A DNA stretch of 64,000 nt from Cycloclasticus sp. (GCA_002733135.1 NVUJ01000001.1:159288-223287), one strand, 5' to 3'. Positions 37,972-46,860 are shown, counted from the stretch's first letter. The notes: generated from the letters alone by a model not told the origin. Program-made: numbers and translations.

Positions 37972-38523
37972 GTGGCTAATGCAATGACAGATACCGATAA
38001 ACGTTTGTTAATAATTGATGACGACGAAATTTATTGCACTGTGTTGCGAGATGCGTTTACAAGGCGCGGTTTTAACGTTGAAGTTGCATATAACGAACAA
38101 CAAGCAATACAGCAGATAGAAAATTTCGAGCCTGAATTAGCCGTGGTGGATTTACGTTTAGAGCAAAGCTCGGGTTTGCACTTAATAGAGCGGCTTAAAG
38201 AAAGTGATGAAAACACAAAGATTATTATGTTGACCGGTTTTGCGAGTATTGCAACGGCGGTGGAGGCGGTTAAGTTGGGCGCAACTCAGTACATTACTAA
38301 ACCAGCCAATGTCGATGAAATTCTAGCAGCTTTTGAGCAAACAATACCCGATACAGAGATAATGCCAGCTGCTCAGCCGCTCTCTGTTAAGCGATTAGAG
38401 TGGGAACATATGCAAAAAATATTGCTTGAGTGTGATGGTAATGTTTCTGAAGCGGCTAGGCGGCTTAAAATGCACCGCCGTACTTTACAAAGAAAATTAG
38501 CTAAACACCCTGTTCGGCAGTAA
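37972..38523 (+). CDS. regA: Response regulator RegA/PrrA/ActR family
   Basis: Partner of the RegB-like kinase. Receiver domain 1-130 with acidic pair near residue 17 (IDDDE), phosphoacceptor Asp60 (VVDLRL) and Lys near 113 (ITKPA). A Fis-type helix-turn-helix closes the protein: NVSEAARRLKMHRRTLQRKLAKH, a segment nearly identical to other RegA proteins. It directly abuts regB; the GTG start at 37972 could be replaced by the ATG at 37984 (Asp56 in that case). 183 residues, normal. Known RegA targets are respiration, carbon and nitrogen genes. Confidence 0.93.
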   Translation: MANAMTDTDKRLLIIDDDEIYCTVLRDAFTRRGFNVEVAYNEQQAIQQIENFEPELAVVDLRLEQSSGLHLIERLKESDENTKIIMLTGFASIATAVEAVKLGATQYITKPANVDEILAAFEQTIPDTEIMPAAQPLSVKRLEWEHMQKILLECDGNVSEAARRLKMHRRTLQRKLAKHPVRQ

Positions 38524-38525
38524 TT

Positions 38526-39410
38526 TTACAAGCCTCGCAGCCACTTTGGTATGAGTTTTGTTTCATCATCAGCGGCTAAGTTTAGCTGCTTGAGCAAGGC
38601 GTCTCTATCATCAGGCAAAATGCCTTTTAGTGGCAGCGCGTTTGATGCGTGGTTTGAGCGAAATACAACGGCTTGTTTGGGCGCTATTAAAGAAATCAGC
38701 AATGCTTGTTCTTGTAGAAGGTCGGCATCTGTTTGAGCTGTATACTGCCAACCTTGTCGGGCGAATTTGTCCAAAAATTCAGATTCAATTTCTCCCTCTA
38801 AGGTGAGTTGTAAAGTTGATAAATAGGTGAGAGCCAAATCATTAACCAACTCGGCCGTTTGTTGAATATGCTCTTGCCAGTGGTGTTTGCCGCCGAGCCC
38901 TAAGATAACGGTAGCGGATACATCCATACCGGCATCTAAAGCCTTTGTTAGCCCAGTTTTCATTTTTTCTGGAGTGGCACCTTTGGTGATGCATTTCAGT
39001 AAAGTAGCGTTGCCTGTTTCAATGCCGTAATACAAAAGCGTTAAGCCGGCCTTTTTTAAAGCCAATAGTTCAGCTTGAGTTTTTGTCAGCAAGTTGTTCG
39101 GTAGTGCGTAACTGCTAACGCGCTCTAATTGCGGAAAGTGATGGTATAAGGCGCGCAATATTTCTAATAAGGTGTCGGTATCACGGTACAGCGCATCACC
39201 GTCGGCTAAAAAAACACGTCTTGTATGTGGTTGTGATTGCGCGATGGAGCTGATGTCGTTGAGCACCTGCTGCAGTGACTTTTCACTGAAGGTTTTGTCG
39301 CGATACATGGAGCAAAAGCTGCAACGATTAAAGCTACAACCTTCGGTTATTTGAAAAATAAGACTGTTTGCCTCAGATGGTGGGCGGTAGAGAGGGTAGC
39401 TATAATTCAT
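38526..39410 (-). CDS. Radical SAM protein, function unknown
   Basis: A 294-residue radical SAM enzyme with an N-terminal cluster motif C-x4-C-x2-C (Cys25, Cys30, Cys33 in EGCSFNRCSFC), which has one residue more than the standard CxxxCxxC. Further SAM-core features are VFLADGDALY near residue 67, SYALPNNLL and LLYYGIETGN (the GxxS-like part). This family of about 295 residues occurs in many gammaproteobacteria without an assigned substrate. No accessory cluster or B12 domain is visible. It is convergent with regA with only 2 bases between and divergent from the 4.5S RNA. Confidence 0.8.
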   Translation of the reverse strand: MNYSYPLYRPPSEANSLIFQITEGCSFNRCSFCSMYRDKTFSEKSLQQVLNDISSIAQSQPHTRRVFLADGDALYRDTDTLLEILRALYHHFPQLERVSSYALPNNLLTKTQAELLALKKAGLTLLYYGIETGNATLLKCITKGATPEKMKTGLTKALDAGMDVSATVILGLGGKHHWQEHIQQTAELVNDLALTYLSTLQLTLEGEIESEFLDKFARQGWQYTAQTDADLLQEQALLISLIAPKQAVVFRSNHASNALPLKGILPDDRDALLKQLNLAADDETKLIPKWLRGL

Positions 39411-39471
39411 AAGTAGTCACTTTCAGCTTGGTTCTTTTATTGATAAAGTCGTAAAACATCATTGTCTCTTC

Positions 39472-39500
39472 TTGATTGATTGAACGCAATCATGGACAAT
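39472..39500 (+). promoter_or_regulatory. Possible promoter of the 4.5S RNA
   Basis: TTGATT (39472-39477), 17 bases, GACAAT (39495-39500). Transcription near 39507 would give a leader of about 23 bases, close to the 24-base leader that RNase P removes from E. coli 4.5S RNA. The -10 box is weak. Confidence 0.4.
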
Positions 39501-39529
39501 TCCCATCCTGATTTACACCAATGAACAAT

Positions 39530-39645
39530 GGTGACTCATGTCGGTCCCCTCGCAACGTGAAGTCGTGAACTCCGCCAGGCCTGGAAGGGAGCAACGGCAG
39601 CGACGGAATCGTGTGCCGGGGTGTGGCTGGCATGAGTTACCACCC
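39530..39645 (+). ncRNA. ffs: 4.5S RNA of the signal recognition particle
   Basis: GGTGACTCATG (39530-39540) pairs with CATGAGTTACC (39631-39641) to close a long hairpin. The apical part has the conserved GGAA tetraloop (39583-39586) in CCTGGAAGGGAGCA, and the descending arm has GTGTGCCGGGGTGTGGCTGGCATG, which matches E. coli 4.5S RNA closely. The 3' tail ACCC also matches. About 116 bases. It lies 66 bases before dnaX, a common neighbourhood. Confidence 0.95.
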
Positions 39646-39711
39646 ATTCTTTGTTCATCTAAGCGTTTAAAATTCGCACAAATCCTCAGCGCTTTGTTAC
39701 CCTATCAAAAT

Positions 39712-41388
39712 ATGAGTTATAAAGTTTTTGCAAGAAAATGGCGTCCTTTGAATTTTGCCCAAGTTGTTGGGCAAGAGCACGTTGTGCAAGCGTTGGTGAA
39801 TGGCTTAGAGAGTGACCGTTTACACCATGCTTATCTATTTACGGGTACGCGTGGCGTTGGCAAAACAACGATTGCACGAGTGCTTGCCAAAGCGTTAAAT
39901 TGCCCAAATATTGATGGTGCTGAACCGTGCGGGAAATGTGAGGCTTGTTTAGAGGTTGATCAAGGCTGTTACCCTGATTTAATTGAAGTAGATGCGGCAT
40001 CTAGGACGGGTGTCGACGATACGCGCGACTTGCTTGAGAATGTTCAGTATTCACCTAGTCGTGGTAAATATAAGGTTTACTTGATTGACGAAGTGCATAT
40101 GTTTTCCAAAAGCAGCTTTAATGCGTTGCTTAAAACCTTGGAAGAACCACCCGATCACGTTAAGTTTTTATTAGCGACGACGGATCCTCAAAAAATGCCA
40201 GTGACCGTGTTGTCGCGCTGTTTACAATTTAACCTTAAACGATTAACACCTAGTCAAATTGAAGGGCAGTTTAAATTAATTCTTGATAGTGAAGGAAATG
40301 AATACGAGCCTCAAGCAACAGAGCTATTAGCGCGCGCTGCAGACGGTAGTATGCGCGATGGGCTCAGTCTATTAGACCAGGCCATTGTGCATGGCAATGG
40401 TGGCTTGCATGAGACCGATGTCATCGATATGTTAGGCAGCGTTGCACGCGAGCCAGTAGTTGATCTGCTGAAAGCTTTATTAACAAAACAAGGCAGCGAG
40501 GTTATTCAAAGCATTCAAAAACTAGATGAATTTGCCCCAGATTATGCTGAGGTGCTCCAATCGTTATTAACGTTTTTGCATCGGATTGCGGTATCTCAAA
40601 TAGTAGGTAATGACGAGGAGGGCGACGGCAATTCTTTAGTTGAATTAGTCGAAGCATTTACTAAAGAAGACGTACAGCTTTATTATCAGATTGCTTTAAT
40701 GGGCCAAAAAGATTTACCTTTAGCGCCAACACCGAAAATCGGTTTCGAAATGGTGTTGTTGCGTATGTTGGCATTTTCACCAACACAAATTGGACAAAGT
40801 GTCGAAAATTTAGATGTTCAAAAAACCGTTACATCGGCCGTAAGCCCGCGCCAAAAAGAGCCCTCGTTTGAACGCAAAAAAGCACCTAAAATAGTTGTTC
40901 CTGAAAAAAAAAGTCTTGAAAATATAGCTAAATTTAAAAAGGGGTTGGATGAGGACGAGTCATGCCATAAACCGGACGAGTTAGCCCGCACTATTGAGCC
41001 AGTTAAAGCAGATTTAGCTTGGGTTGAGGTAGTGCCGAAATTGGACTTAGACCCAATGACCTTACAGCTTGCGAATAATGCAACGTTGAGTAAGTTAGAG
41101 GAAAGTGAGTGTGAACTACAACTAATAGATGGGCACGTTTCGCTGAATAAAAAATCAGAACAGAATTTACAACGAGCGTTATCTAATTATTACGGACGCA
41201 AACTTCAGTTGACCTTAGTACAAGGTGGAGAGGATGTTGTCACACCTAATAGCATTGCAGATGGAAAAATAGCCCAAAGGCAGCGAGAGGCGGAAGAAGA
41301 AGTTCGGAACAACCCCATGGTAAAAAAAATCATGGACGTGTTTGACGCAACAATTATAGAAGGCTCAATTAAACCAATAGACAAATAG
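39712..41388 (+). CDS. dnaX: DNA polymerase III subunits tau and gamma
   Basis: Clamp-loader ATPase of the replisome. Starting at the ATG at 39712 (MSYKVFARKWRP, the family's universal start), the product is 558 residues. An upstream frame extension runs through the 4.5S RNA and is rejected. It has Walker A GTRGVGKTT, a zinc module CPNIDGAEPCGKCEAC, DEVHM and a SRC arginine-finger region. The C-terminal tau part holds the ATP-independent domains. Codons 399-400 lie in a run of nine A residues where slippage would yield a short gamma protein of 402-405 residues. ybaB follows after 18 bases. Confidence 0.97.
   Translation: MSYKVFARKWRPLNFAQVVGQEHVVQALVNGLESDRLHHAYLFTGTRGVGKTTIARVLAKALNCPNIDGAEPCGKCEACLEVDQGCYPDLIEVDAASRTGVDDTRDLLENVQYSPSRGKYKVYLIDEVHMFSKSSFNALLKTLEEPPDHVKFLLATTDPQKMPVTVLSRCLQFNLKRLTPSQIEGQFKLILDSEGNEYEPQATELLARAADGSMRDGLSLLDQAIVHGNGGLHETDVIDMLGSVAREPVVDLLKALLTKQGSEVIQSIQKLDEFAPDYAEVLQSLLTFLHRIAVSQIVGNDEEGDGNSLVELVEAFTKEDVQLYYQIALMGQKDLPLAPTPKIGFEMVLLRMLAFSPTQIGQSVENLDVQKTVTSAVSPRQKEPSFERKKAPKIVVPEKKSLENIAKFKKGLDEDESCHKPDELARTIEPVKADLAWVEVVPKLDLDPMTLQLANNATLSKLEESECELQLIDGHVSLNKKSEQNLQRALSNYYGRKLQLTLVQGGEDVVTPNSIADGKIAQRQREAEEEVRNNPMVKKIMDVFDATIIEGSIKPIDK
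40904..40912 (+). other. Nine-A slippage site in dnaX
   Basis: GAA AAA AAA AGT: nine A residues arranged in frame as A-AAA-AAA. A -1 shift (or one added A) meets TGA after two codons at 40917-40919; a loss of one A meets TAG after four further codons. Both give a protein truncated near residue 402, as expected for gamma. No strong hairpin follows. Confidence 0.7.
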
Positions 41389-41406
41389 AGATAGTCGGAG
41401 AAATAA

Positions 41407-41733
41407 ATGAAAAACCAATTAGGCGATTTAATGCAGCAAGCGCAAAAGATGCAGGAAAAAATGCTAGAAGCGCAGGAAAAACTTGCTGAGTTAGAAGTTA
41501 CCGGTGAAGCCGGCGCGGGTCTTGTTAAAATAGTAATGACGGGCAAGCACCAAGCGCGAAAGTTATCTATCGATAGCAGTTTAATCGCAGATAACGATCA
41601 AGAAATGTTGGAAGATTTAATTGTGTCGGCGATAAATGACGCTGTGCGTAAAGTCGATGATGCAAATAAAGACAGCATGTCTGGTATGACAGCGGGCATC
41701 CCATTACCGCCGGGGTTTAAATTACCGTTCTAA
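41407..41733 (+). CDS. ybaB: YbaB/EbfC family nucleoid-associated protein
   Basis: A 108-residue dimeric DNA-binding protein. The long N-terminal helix MKNQLGDLMQQAQKMQEKMLEAQEKLAE and the VTGEAGAGLVKIVMTGKHQ sheet are typical, with MSGMTAGIPLPPGFKLPF at the end. It sits between dnaX and recR (18 and 2 bases), the standard order. Confidence 0.96.
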   Translation: MKNQLGDLMQQAQKMQEKMLEAQEKLAELEVTGEAGAGLVKIVMTGKHQARKLSIDSSLIADNDQEMLEDLIVSAINDAVRKVDDANKDSMSGMTAGIPLPPGFKLPF

Positions 41734-41735
41734 CT

Positions 41736-42332
41736 ATGCAAGCAGAACCTATTCTTCAACAATTGATGCAAGCCTTACGGTGTTTACCGGGGGTTGGGAA
41801 AAAATCGGCTCAACGGATGGCGTTTCATTTATTAGAACGCGATCGTCAAGGTGCGTTTCAGTTAGCGCAAAGCTTAGCTGAGGCGGTTGATAAAGTCGGG
41901 AACTGTACTATCTGTCAAACCTTAACATCAACGGGCATTTGTAGCTTGTGCTCGGACGAACGTCGTGAACAACAGATATTATGTGTGGTAGAAACGCCAG
42001 TAGATGTTATGGCCATCGAAGGCGCTACATCGTATAAAGGATTGTACTTTGTTTTAAATGGTCGCCTATCGCCACTGGATGGACTAGGGCCCGCCGAAAT
42101 AGGGCTAGATAAGCTGGCAGAACGCATTAAGTTAGGCGAGATTAAAGAGATTGTTTTAGCGACTAACCCAACGATTGAAGGGGAAGCCACGGCACACTAC
42201 ATCAGTGAAATGGCTAAAAAACATCACGTTAAAGCAACGCGTATTGCACACGGCGTGCCGTTTGGTGGAGAATTAGAATATATTGATAGTGGCACGTTAT
42301 CACACGCGTTTAGCGGGCGTAGCGAAGTCTAA
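41736..42332 (+). CDS. recR: Recombination protein RecR
   Basis: Works with RecO and RecF in gap repair by loading RecA. It has an N-terminal helix-hairpin-helix (LRCLPGVGKKSAQRMAFHLL), a zinc finger CTICQTLTSTGICSLC (about 57-72) and a Toprim domain (LCVVETPVDVMAIEGA, LNGRLSPLDGLGPAEIG). 198 residues, normal. It lies 2 bases after ybaB, and hinT follows after 11 bases. Confidence 0.97.
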   Translation: MQAEPILQQLMQALRCLPGVGKKSAQRMAFHLLERDRQGAFQLAQSLAEAVDKVGNCTICQTLTSTGICSLCSDERREQQILCVVETPVDVMAIEGATSYKGLYFVLNGRLSPLDGLGPAEIGLDKLAERIKLGEIKEIVLATNPTIEGEATAHYISEMAKKHHVKATRIAHGVPFGGELEYIDSGTLSHAFSGRSEV

Positions 42333-42343
42333 AGGAGCGTGAG

Positions 42344-42688
42344 ATGAGTGATTGTTTGTTTTGTAAAATGGTGAACGGTGATATAGCGCCAGATATTGTG
42401 TATGAAAACGATGCGGTGCTAGCCTTTAGAGATATTAATCCGCGCGCCCCGACGCATATTTTGATTATCCCAAAAAAACATATCCCAACATTAGCTGATA
42501 TGACAGAAGATGACACCATGCTGATGGGTGAAATAATGCAAGCTGCAAAAAAAGTAGCTGAACAGGAGGGTATAGCTGATTCGGGGTATAGAACAGTGTT
42601 TAACTGCAAACAAGATGCGGGACAAGAGGTGTATCACATCCACTTGCACGTATTAGGTGGTAGGGCGATGCAGTGGCCGCCGGGGTAA
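42344..42688 (+). CDS. hinT: HIT-domain purine nucleoside phosphoramidase (HinT)
   Basis: A 114-residue histidine-triad hydrolase acting on adenosine phosphoramidates and aminoacyl-AMP. The triad HxHxH is in YHIHLHVLGG near residue 100, and DCLFCK is at the N-terminus. It is convergent with rsgA, with a single base between the stops. Confidence 0.93.
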   Translation: MSDCLFCKMVNGDIAPDIVYENDAVLAFRDINPRAPTHILIIPKKHIPTLADMTEDDTMLMGEIMQAAKKVAEQEGIADSGYRTVFNCKQDAGQEVYHIHLHVLGGRAMQWPPG

Positions 42689-42689
42689 C

Positions 42690-43601
42690 CTAATAGGCTA
42701 GCTTATCCCTTAATTTGAGGTACCTCAAATAACGTTGCTCAGACACGTTACCGTTGGCCACATTGTCTTTTACGGCACACTTCGGCTCTTTTACGTGCAA
42801 GCAGTTTGAATACTTGCATTGTTCTGCCAATTCACGAATTTCTCGAAAGCCATATGCTAAGTTTTGTTCGGTTATATTTGCTAAACCAAAAATATTCACC
42901 CCGGGGCTATCAATAATATCGCCACCTTCTGGCAGCTTATAGAGGGTTGAAGACGTGGTGGTGTGTTTCCCCAAACCTGAAGCGGTTGAGAGCGTTTTGG
43001 TTTGTAATTCCAAATCGGGTAGTAAAGCGTTGGTGATGGTGGATTTCCCAACACCAGATTGCCCCACCAAAAGGCTGGTTTCGTTTTGTAATCGTTTTCT
43101 TAACGCGTCTAAGCCGGACAACTCCTTTGCGCTAACCTCTAATACTTCGTAGTTAAGGTCTTTATAAATTTGTATCAATTTATTGGTTTCTTCTCGTGCG
43201 CTCGCGTCCAATAAATCTATTTTGTTTAACACGATGAGTGGGGCAATGTCTTGGAACTCGCAGGCCACAAGGTATTGGTCAAGTAGGAGAGGGTCTATAT
43301 TGGGCTTAACCGCAAGAATAACGACAATTTGATTAAGGTTTGCTGCAACCGGCCTCGTCTTGCCGTTTTTTGCTGGACGAGAAAGAAGAGATTGTCTTTC
43401 AAGTATTTTTTCAACGCGACCAGCGTTGTGTTCAGTGCGCATCCATTCAACGTAGTCACCAACCGCAGGTTGTTCTAATTGTGTTCGCTTCATGCAGCGG
43501 GCGGTTTTTCCTTCGTCGTCCTCGACAATAAGCGCCTTACCCAAATGCGCGACAACACGCCCTTTTAAAATGGTTTGTGTTACTGTTTTAGCTTGGCTCA
43601 A
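42690..43601 (-). CDS. rsgA: Small ribosomal subunit GTPase RsgA
   Basis: A circularly permuted GTPase that checks 30S maturation. Order: OB-fold (about 12-75), G domain with the permuted order G4 NKID, G1 GQSGVGKST near residue 180, G3 DSPGVN, and the C-terminal zinc motif CKYSNCLHVKEPKC. 303 residues, normal. The small cytochrome c gene lies 4 bases upstream on the same strand and the M48 protease before that. Confidence 0.96.
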   Translation of the reverse strand: MSQAKTVTQTILKGRVVAHLGKALIVEDDEGKTARCMKRTQLEQPAVGDYVEWMRTEHNAGRVEKILERQSLLSRPAKNGKTRPVAANLNQIVVILAVKPNIDPLLLDQYLVACEFQDIAPLIVLNKIDLLDASAREETNKLIQIYKDLNYEVLEVSAKELSGLDALRKRLQNETSLLVGQSGVGKSTITNALLPDLELQTKTLSTASGLGKHTTTSSTLYKLPEGGDIIDSPGVNIFGLANITEQNLAYGFREIRELAEQCKYSNCLHVKEPKCAVKDNVANGNVSEQRYLRYLKLRDKLAY

Positions 43602-43605
43602 ATGA

Positions 43606-43881
43606 TTATTTAAATTGGTAGAAGTCTTTGTTTAAGTACGTCACAACGTCTGCAATATCATCATCGAACCACTGCGTTCCTAATGAGAAATCGCAACGTT
43701 TTACACGTCTCGTTAATGCGGCTAAATCGTGCACTTTGCGTAGTTTAGAGGTGTATTTATCTGTTGTGTGGCAGGCCAAACAATTCTCTGCGTGTAATGT
43801 TCGTCCATTATCAATATCGGCAGCATAGGCGATAGGTGATAGTAAAAAATAAACGCTTACAACGAATAATAAGTTTTTCAT
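43606..43881 (-). CDS. Small periplasmic cytochrome c
   Basis: 91 residues: signal peptide 1-20 cut after Ala18-Tyr-Ala20, then one haem motif CLACH (Cys34, Cys37, His38). There is no methionine in the mature chain, so the sixth haem ligand cannot be Met; His50 in KVHDL, Cys63 or an open site are candidates. The closing WFDDDIADVVTYLNKDFYQFK resembles the C-terminal helix of a small class I cytochrome family. Ribosomal or oxidase roles are not evident. It lies 4 bases before rsgA and 15 bases after the M48 gene on the same strand. Confidence 0.85.
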   Translation of the reverse strand: MKNLLFVVSVYFLLSPIAYAADIDNGRTLHAENCLACHTTDKYTSKLRKVHDLAALTRRVKRCDFSLGTQWFDDDIADVVTYLNKDFYQFK

Positions 43882-43896
43882 GGCATGCCTCTTAGT

Positions 43897-45150
43897 TTAC
43901 AAAGCCGTCTTACTTAGGCTTTTAAGATGATTAATCCTAACACTAGCGGGTGGGTGACTATGGTAAAAGTTTGAGTAAATAGGATCGGGGGTTAGGGTGC
44001 TAGCATTTTCGCGGTACAATTTTACAAGTGCTTGAATAAGGTGTTCTGGTTTTGCCATGGTGCTAGCAAAGGCGTCAGCTTCAAACTCAAATTTACGTTG
44101 GAAATGACTGCCGATTGGCGATAAAAATGTCGTGAATATGGGTGTTACCAAAATGAATAATAGTAGTGCAATGGCATCATTAATCATCACCATACCTAAA
44201 CCATCAAAAAACCAAGTTTGTTGTTTTAACCAACCCAGCAGCGCAAAGCCTAGTAGGGTTATCACCGTTGATGCAAGCATGTGCTTAACAATGTGTTTGC
44301 ATTTGAAATGCCCTAACTCGTGTGCTAGTACGGCTTCAATTTCATCTGTGTTCAGTGACTCAATGAGTGTGTCATAAAACACGATGCGTTTGTTATTGCC
44401 AATACCCGTAAAGTACGCGTTGCCATGGCCTGAGCGTTTAGAGCCATCCATCACATAAATGCCGTTGCTTTTAAAGCCGCAACGTTCAAACAAGCTTTGA
44501 ATGCGAGTTTTTAATTGCTCGTCTTCAAGTGGCGTAAATTTATTGAATAATGGTGCGATAACGGTTGGTACGAGCCATGTCATAAAAAAAGTAAAGGTGA
44601 GGGTTAGTAACCAAGCATATAGCCACCAATATTCACCCATTTTCCCCATCACGAGCAATAAGGCATAGAGTATCGGAATGCCGATAATGAGCATGAGCGA
44701 CACTTGTAAGAACTGATCTTTAACAAACTGCTTAGCCGTCATGCGGTTGAAGCCAAACTGTTGTTCAATTTTGAAGGTTTGGTATATGTCTATAGGTAGC
44801 TCAATAAGGTGGGAAATAATAAACACCGACATGATGATGGCAACACCGGCCCATAAGTCATTCGCTATTTGTGCTTGAGAGACATCAACGAGGATATTAA
44901 TCACGCCGCCAAGCGTAAGCATGACTAATAGTCCACTGCCAAGGATGTTGCTTATTGTGGCAACTTGAGTTTTAGCTAAGGTGTAATCCGCCGCTTTTTG
45001 GTGAGCGTCTAAATCAATTTTACCTTTGAAATCTTTTGGCACATTGTTGCGATGAAGCGTAATGTGAAACATTTGGCGTTTGTTTAACCAAAGTTTTAAT
45101 AATAGAGAAGCGACTAAAAAAAATAAAAATATATAGCTAAATTGGTTCAT
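43897..45150 (-). CDS. M48 family zinc metallopeptidase (Ste24/CAAX protease-like)
   Basis: A 417-residue multi-pass inner membrane protease. The zinc motif HELGH is in VLAHELGHFKCKH, and the third ligand Glu is in FEFEADAFA near residue 355. The N-terminal half has the Ste24-type helices and the KDQFLQVSLMLIIGIPILYAL segment. It probably clips membrane or exported proteins. Substrate unknown. It is divergent from orn across a 53-base gap and upstream of the cytochrome c and rsgA genes. Confidence 0.93.
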   Translation of the reverse strand: MNQFSYIFLFFLVASLLLKLWLNKRQMFHITLHRNNVPKDFKGKIDLDAHQKAADYTLAKTQVATISNILGSGLLVMLTLGGVINILVDVSQAQIANDLWAGVAIIMSVFIISHLIELPIDIYQTFKIEQQFGFNRMTAKQFVKDQFLQVSLMLIIGIPILYALLLVMGKMGEYWWLYAWLLTLTFTFFMTWLVPTVIAPLFNKFTPLEDEQLKTRIQSLFERCGFKSNGIYVMDGSKRSGHGNAYFTGIGNNKRIVFYDTLIESLNTDEIEAVLAHELGHFKCKHIVKHMLASTVITLLGFALLGWLKQQTWFFDGLGMVMINDAIALLLFILVTPIFTTFLSPIGSHFQRKFEFEADAFASTMAKPEHLIQALVKLYRENASTLTPDPIYSNFYHSHPPASVRINHLKSLSKTAL

Positions 45151-45203
45151 AAATTCATTAAGATGTAAGTTGTATTTATATTCACAGTATTAAAGGTATT
45201 TAA

Positions 45204-45746
45204 ATGTCACAAGATAAGCAAAATTTAATCTGGATCGATCTAGAAATGACAGGCTTAGAGCCTGCAACAGATTCTATCATTGAAATAGCGACGATTGTGA
45301 CAGATAAAGAATTGAATATATTGGCAGAAGGCCCCGTGTTAGCAGTTCGCCAAACTAAAGAAAAGATGGATGCAATGGATGCTTGGAACCAAAAACATCA
45401 TGGTCAATCGGGTTTAATTGATCGTGTGCTGAATAGCCCATTAAATGAGAATGATGTTGAAAACGAAACAATAGCCTTTTTGGAAAAGTGGGTGCCTAAG
45501 GGTGCATCACCTATGTGTGGCAATAGTATCTGCCAGGACAGGCGTTTTATGGCTAACTACATGCCCGTGTTGGAAGCATATTTTCATTACAGAAATTTAG
45601 ACGTGAGCACGTTAAAGGAACTAGCAAGTCGTTGGGCGCCGGAGATTATCAAAGGCTTTAAAAAGAAAGCCTCCCATCAAGCGTTGGACGATGTCATCGA
45701 GTCGATAGAAGAACTTAGGTATTACCGAGAAACGTTTATTAAGTAG
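45204..45746 (+). CDS. orn: Oligoribonuclease
   Basis: A DEDDh 3'-5' exonuclease that degrades dinucleotides, including pGpG from c-di-GMP. Acidic residues are in [11 protein letters not shown], near 100-115 (CQDRRFM), and the [11 protein letters not shown] end holds the His-Asp pair. 180 residues, normal. Its 3' end overlaps that of queG on the other strand by 8 bases. Confidence 0.97.
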   Translation: MSQDKQNLIWIDLEMTGLEPATDSIIEIATIVTDKELNILAEGPVLAVRQTKEKMDAMDAWNQKHHGQSGLIDRVLNSPLNENDVENETIAFLEKWVPKGASPMCGNSICQDRRFMANYMPVLEAYFHYRNLDVSTLKELASRWAPEIIKGFKKKASHQALDDVIESIEELRYYRETFIK

Positions 45747-46821
45747 TTACCTCATGAAGGGCAGCTACATGTTGTTCAATAGCCCATCGCACGTGTTCAT
45801 TGATAATTGGGTTTGGGTGATTTTCTCTTTTGTTTAAAGCCACTAAAATATCGGGATCATATGATGCGTTACCCAACGCAACAGCGATGTTTCTTATCCA
45901 ACTCACGTAGCCAATTCTACGAATGGCTGATCCTTCCGTGTTACGTAGAAAATCTTCCTCAGACCAACTAAATACGTCTAAAAGGCTCGCCGTATCGAGT
46001 TGATGTCTTGTCATAAAATCTTTTTCAACGGTTAAGTTGGCGAATCGATTCCATGGGCACACCTGTTGGCAATCATCACAACCATAAATATGGTTACCCA
46101 TTAAGGGGCGTAAGTGTTCGGGAATGGCGCCTTGGAGTTCGATTGTTAGATACGAGATGCAACGTCTAGAATCAACAACATATGGCGCAACAATGGCCTG
46201 TGTCGGGCATATGTCGATGCAGTCTGTACAATGCCCACAATGGTCCTTGATGGGTTGGTCAACGGGCAGTGGTAGGTCGACGTATAGTTCGCCGAGGAAG
46301 AACCACGAGCCGGCTTCTTTATTGATTAGATTACTGTGTTTTCCAATCCAACCTAAGCCCGCTTTTTCCGCAATGGATTTTTCCATCACCGGAGCAGAGT
46401 CGACAAAAGCACGGTAACCAAAAGGGCCGATTAGTTCTTCAATCAGGGTAGCCAGTTGCTGAAGTTTTTTTCTAATAACCTTATGGTAATCACGTCCAAG
46501 TGCGTAGCGAGAAATATATGCCCGAGCAGGGTCTGCCATTAACTCATTTGTGATGGACATCGATTCTGGTAAATAATCCATACGGCAAGATATAACGCGC
46601 ACCGTACCTGGATGCAGTTCATTAGGGCGCGTACGTTTTGTGCCGTGCTTATGCATATAGTTCATCTCGCCATGGAAACCGGCATCGAGCCAGTCGGCGA
46701 GCTGCTTTTCAGCCTCAGACAATTCCGTGTCTGAAATACCAACTTGCTGGAAACCCAGCGATTGTCCAAGCGTTTTTATTTCTTGCGCTAGGTCGTGGAA
46801 GTCGGTGCTGTTTGCATTCAT
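45739..46821 (-). CDS. queG: Epoxyqueuosine reductase QueG
   Basis: Performs the last step of queuosine synthesis in tRNA, using cobalamin and two [4Fe-4S] clusters. Two ferredoxin motifs are visible: [15 protein letters not shown] (about 194-208) and [11 protein letters not shown] (about 248-258), and a C-terminal HEAT-like repeat follows. 360 residues, normal. It is divergent from nnrD by 39 bases, the common gammaproteobacterial arrangement. Confidence 0.96.
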   Translation of the reverse strand: MNANSTDFHDLAQEIKTLGQSLGFQQVGISDTELSEAEKQLADWLDAGFHGEMNYMHKHGTKRTRPNELHPGTVRVISCRMDYLPESMSITNELMADPARAYISRYALGRDYHKVIRKKLQQLATLIEELIGPFGYRAFVDSAPVMEKSIAEKAGLGWIGKHSNLINKEAGSWFFLGELYVDLPLPVDQPIKDHCGHCTDCIDICPTQAIVAPYVVDSRRCISYLTIELQGAIPEHLRPLMGNHIYGCDDCQQVCPWNRFANLTVEKDFMTRHQLDTASLLDVFSWSEEDFLRNTEGSAIRRIGYVSWIRNIAVALGNASYDPDILVALNKRENHPNPIINEHVRWAIEQHVAALHEVTT

Positions 46822-46860
46822 CTGCGGTAGGATACATTAAAAATAAATTAGAATTTGTGT

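Noticed and set aside
39538-39711. 58-codon N-terminal extension of dnaX
   Set aside because: It runs over the 4.5S RNA and lacks family similarity; the conserved MSYKVFARKWRP start at 39712 is the right one.
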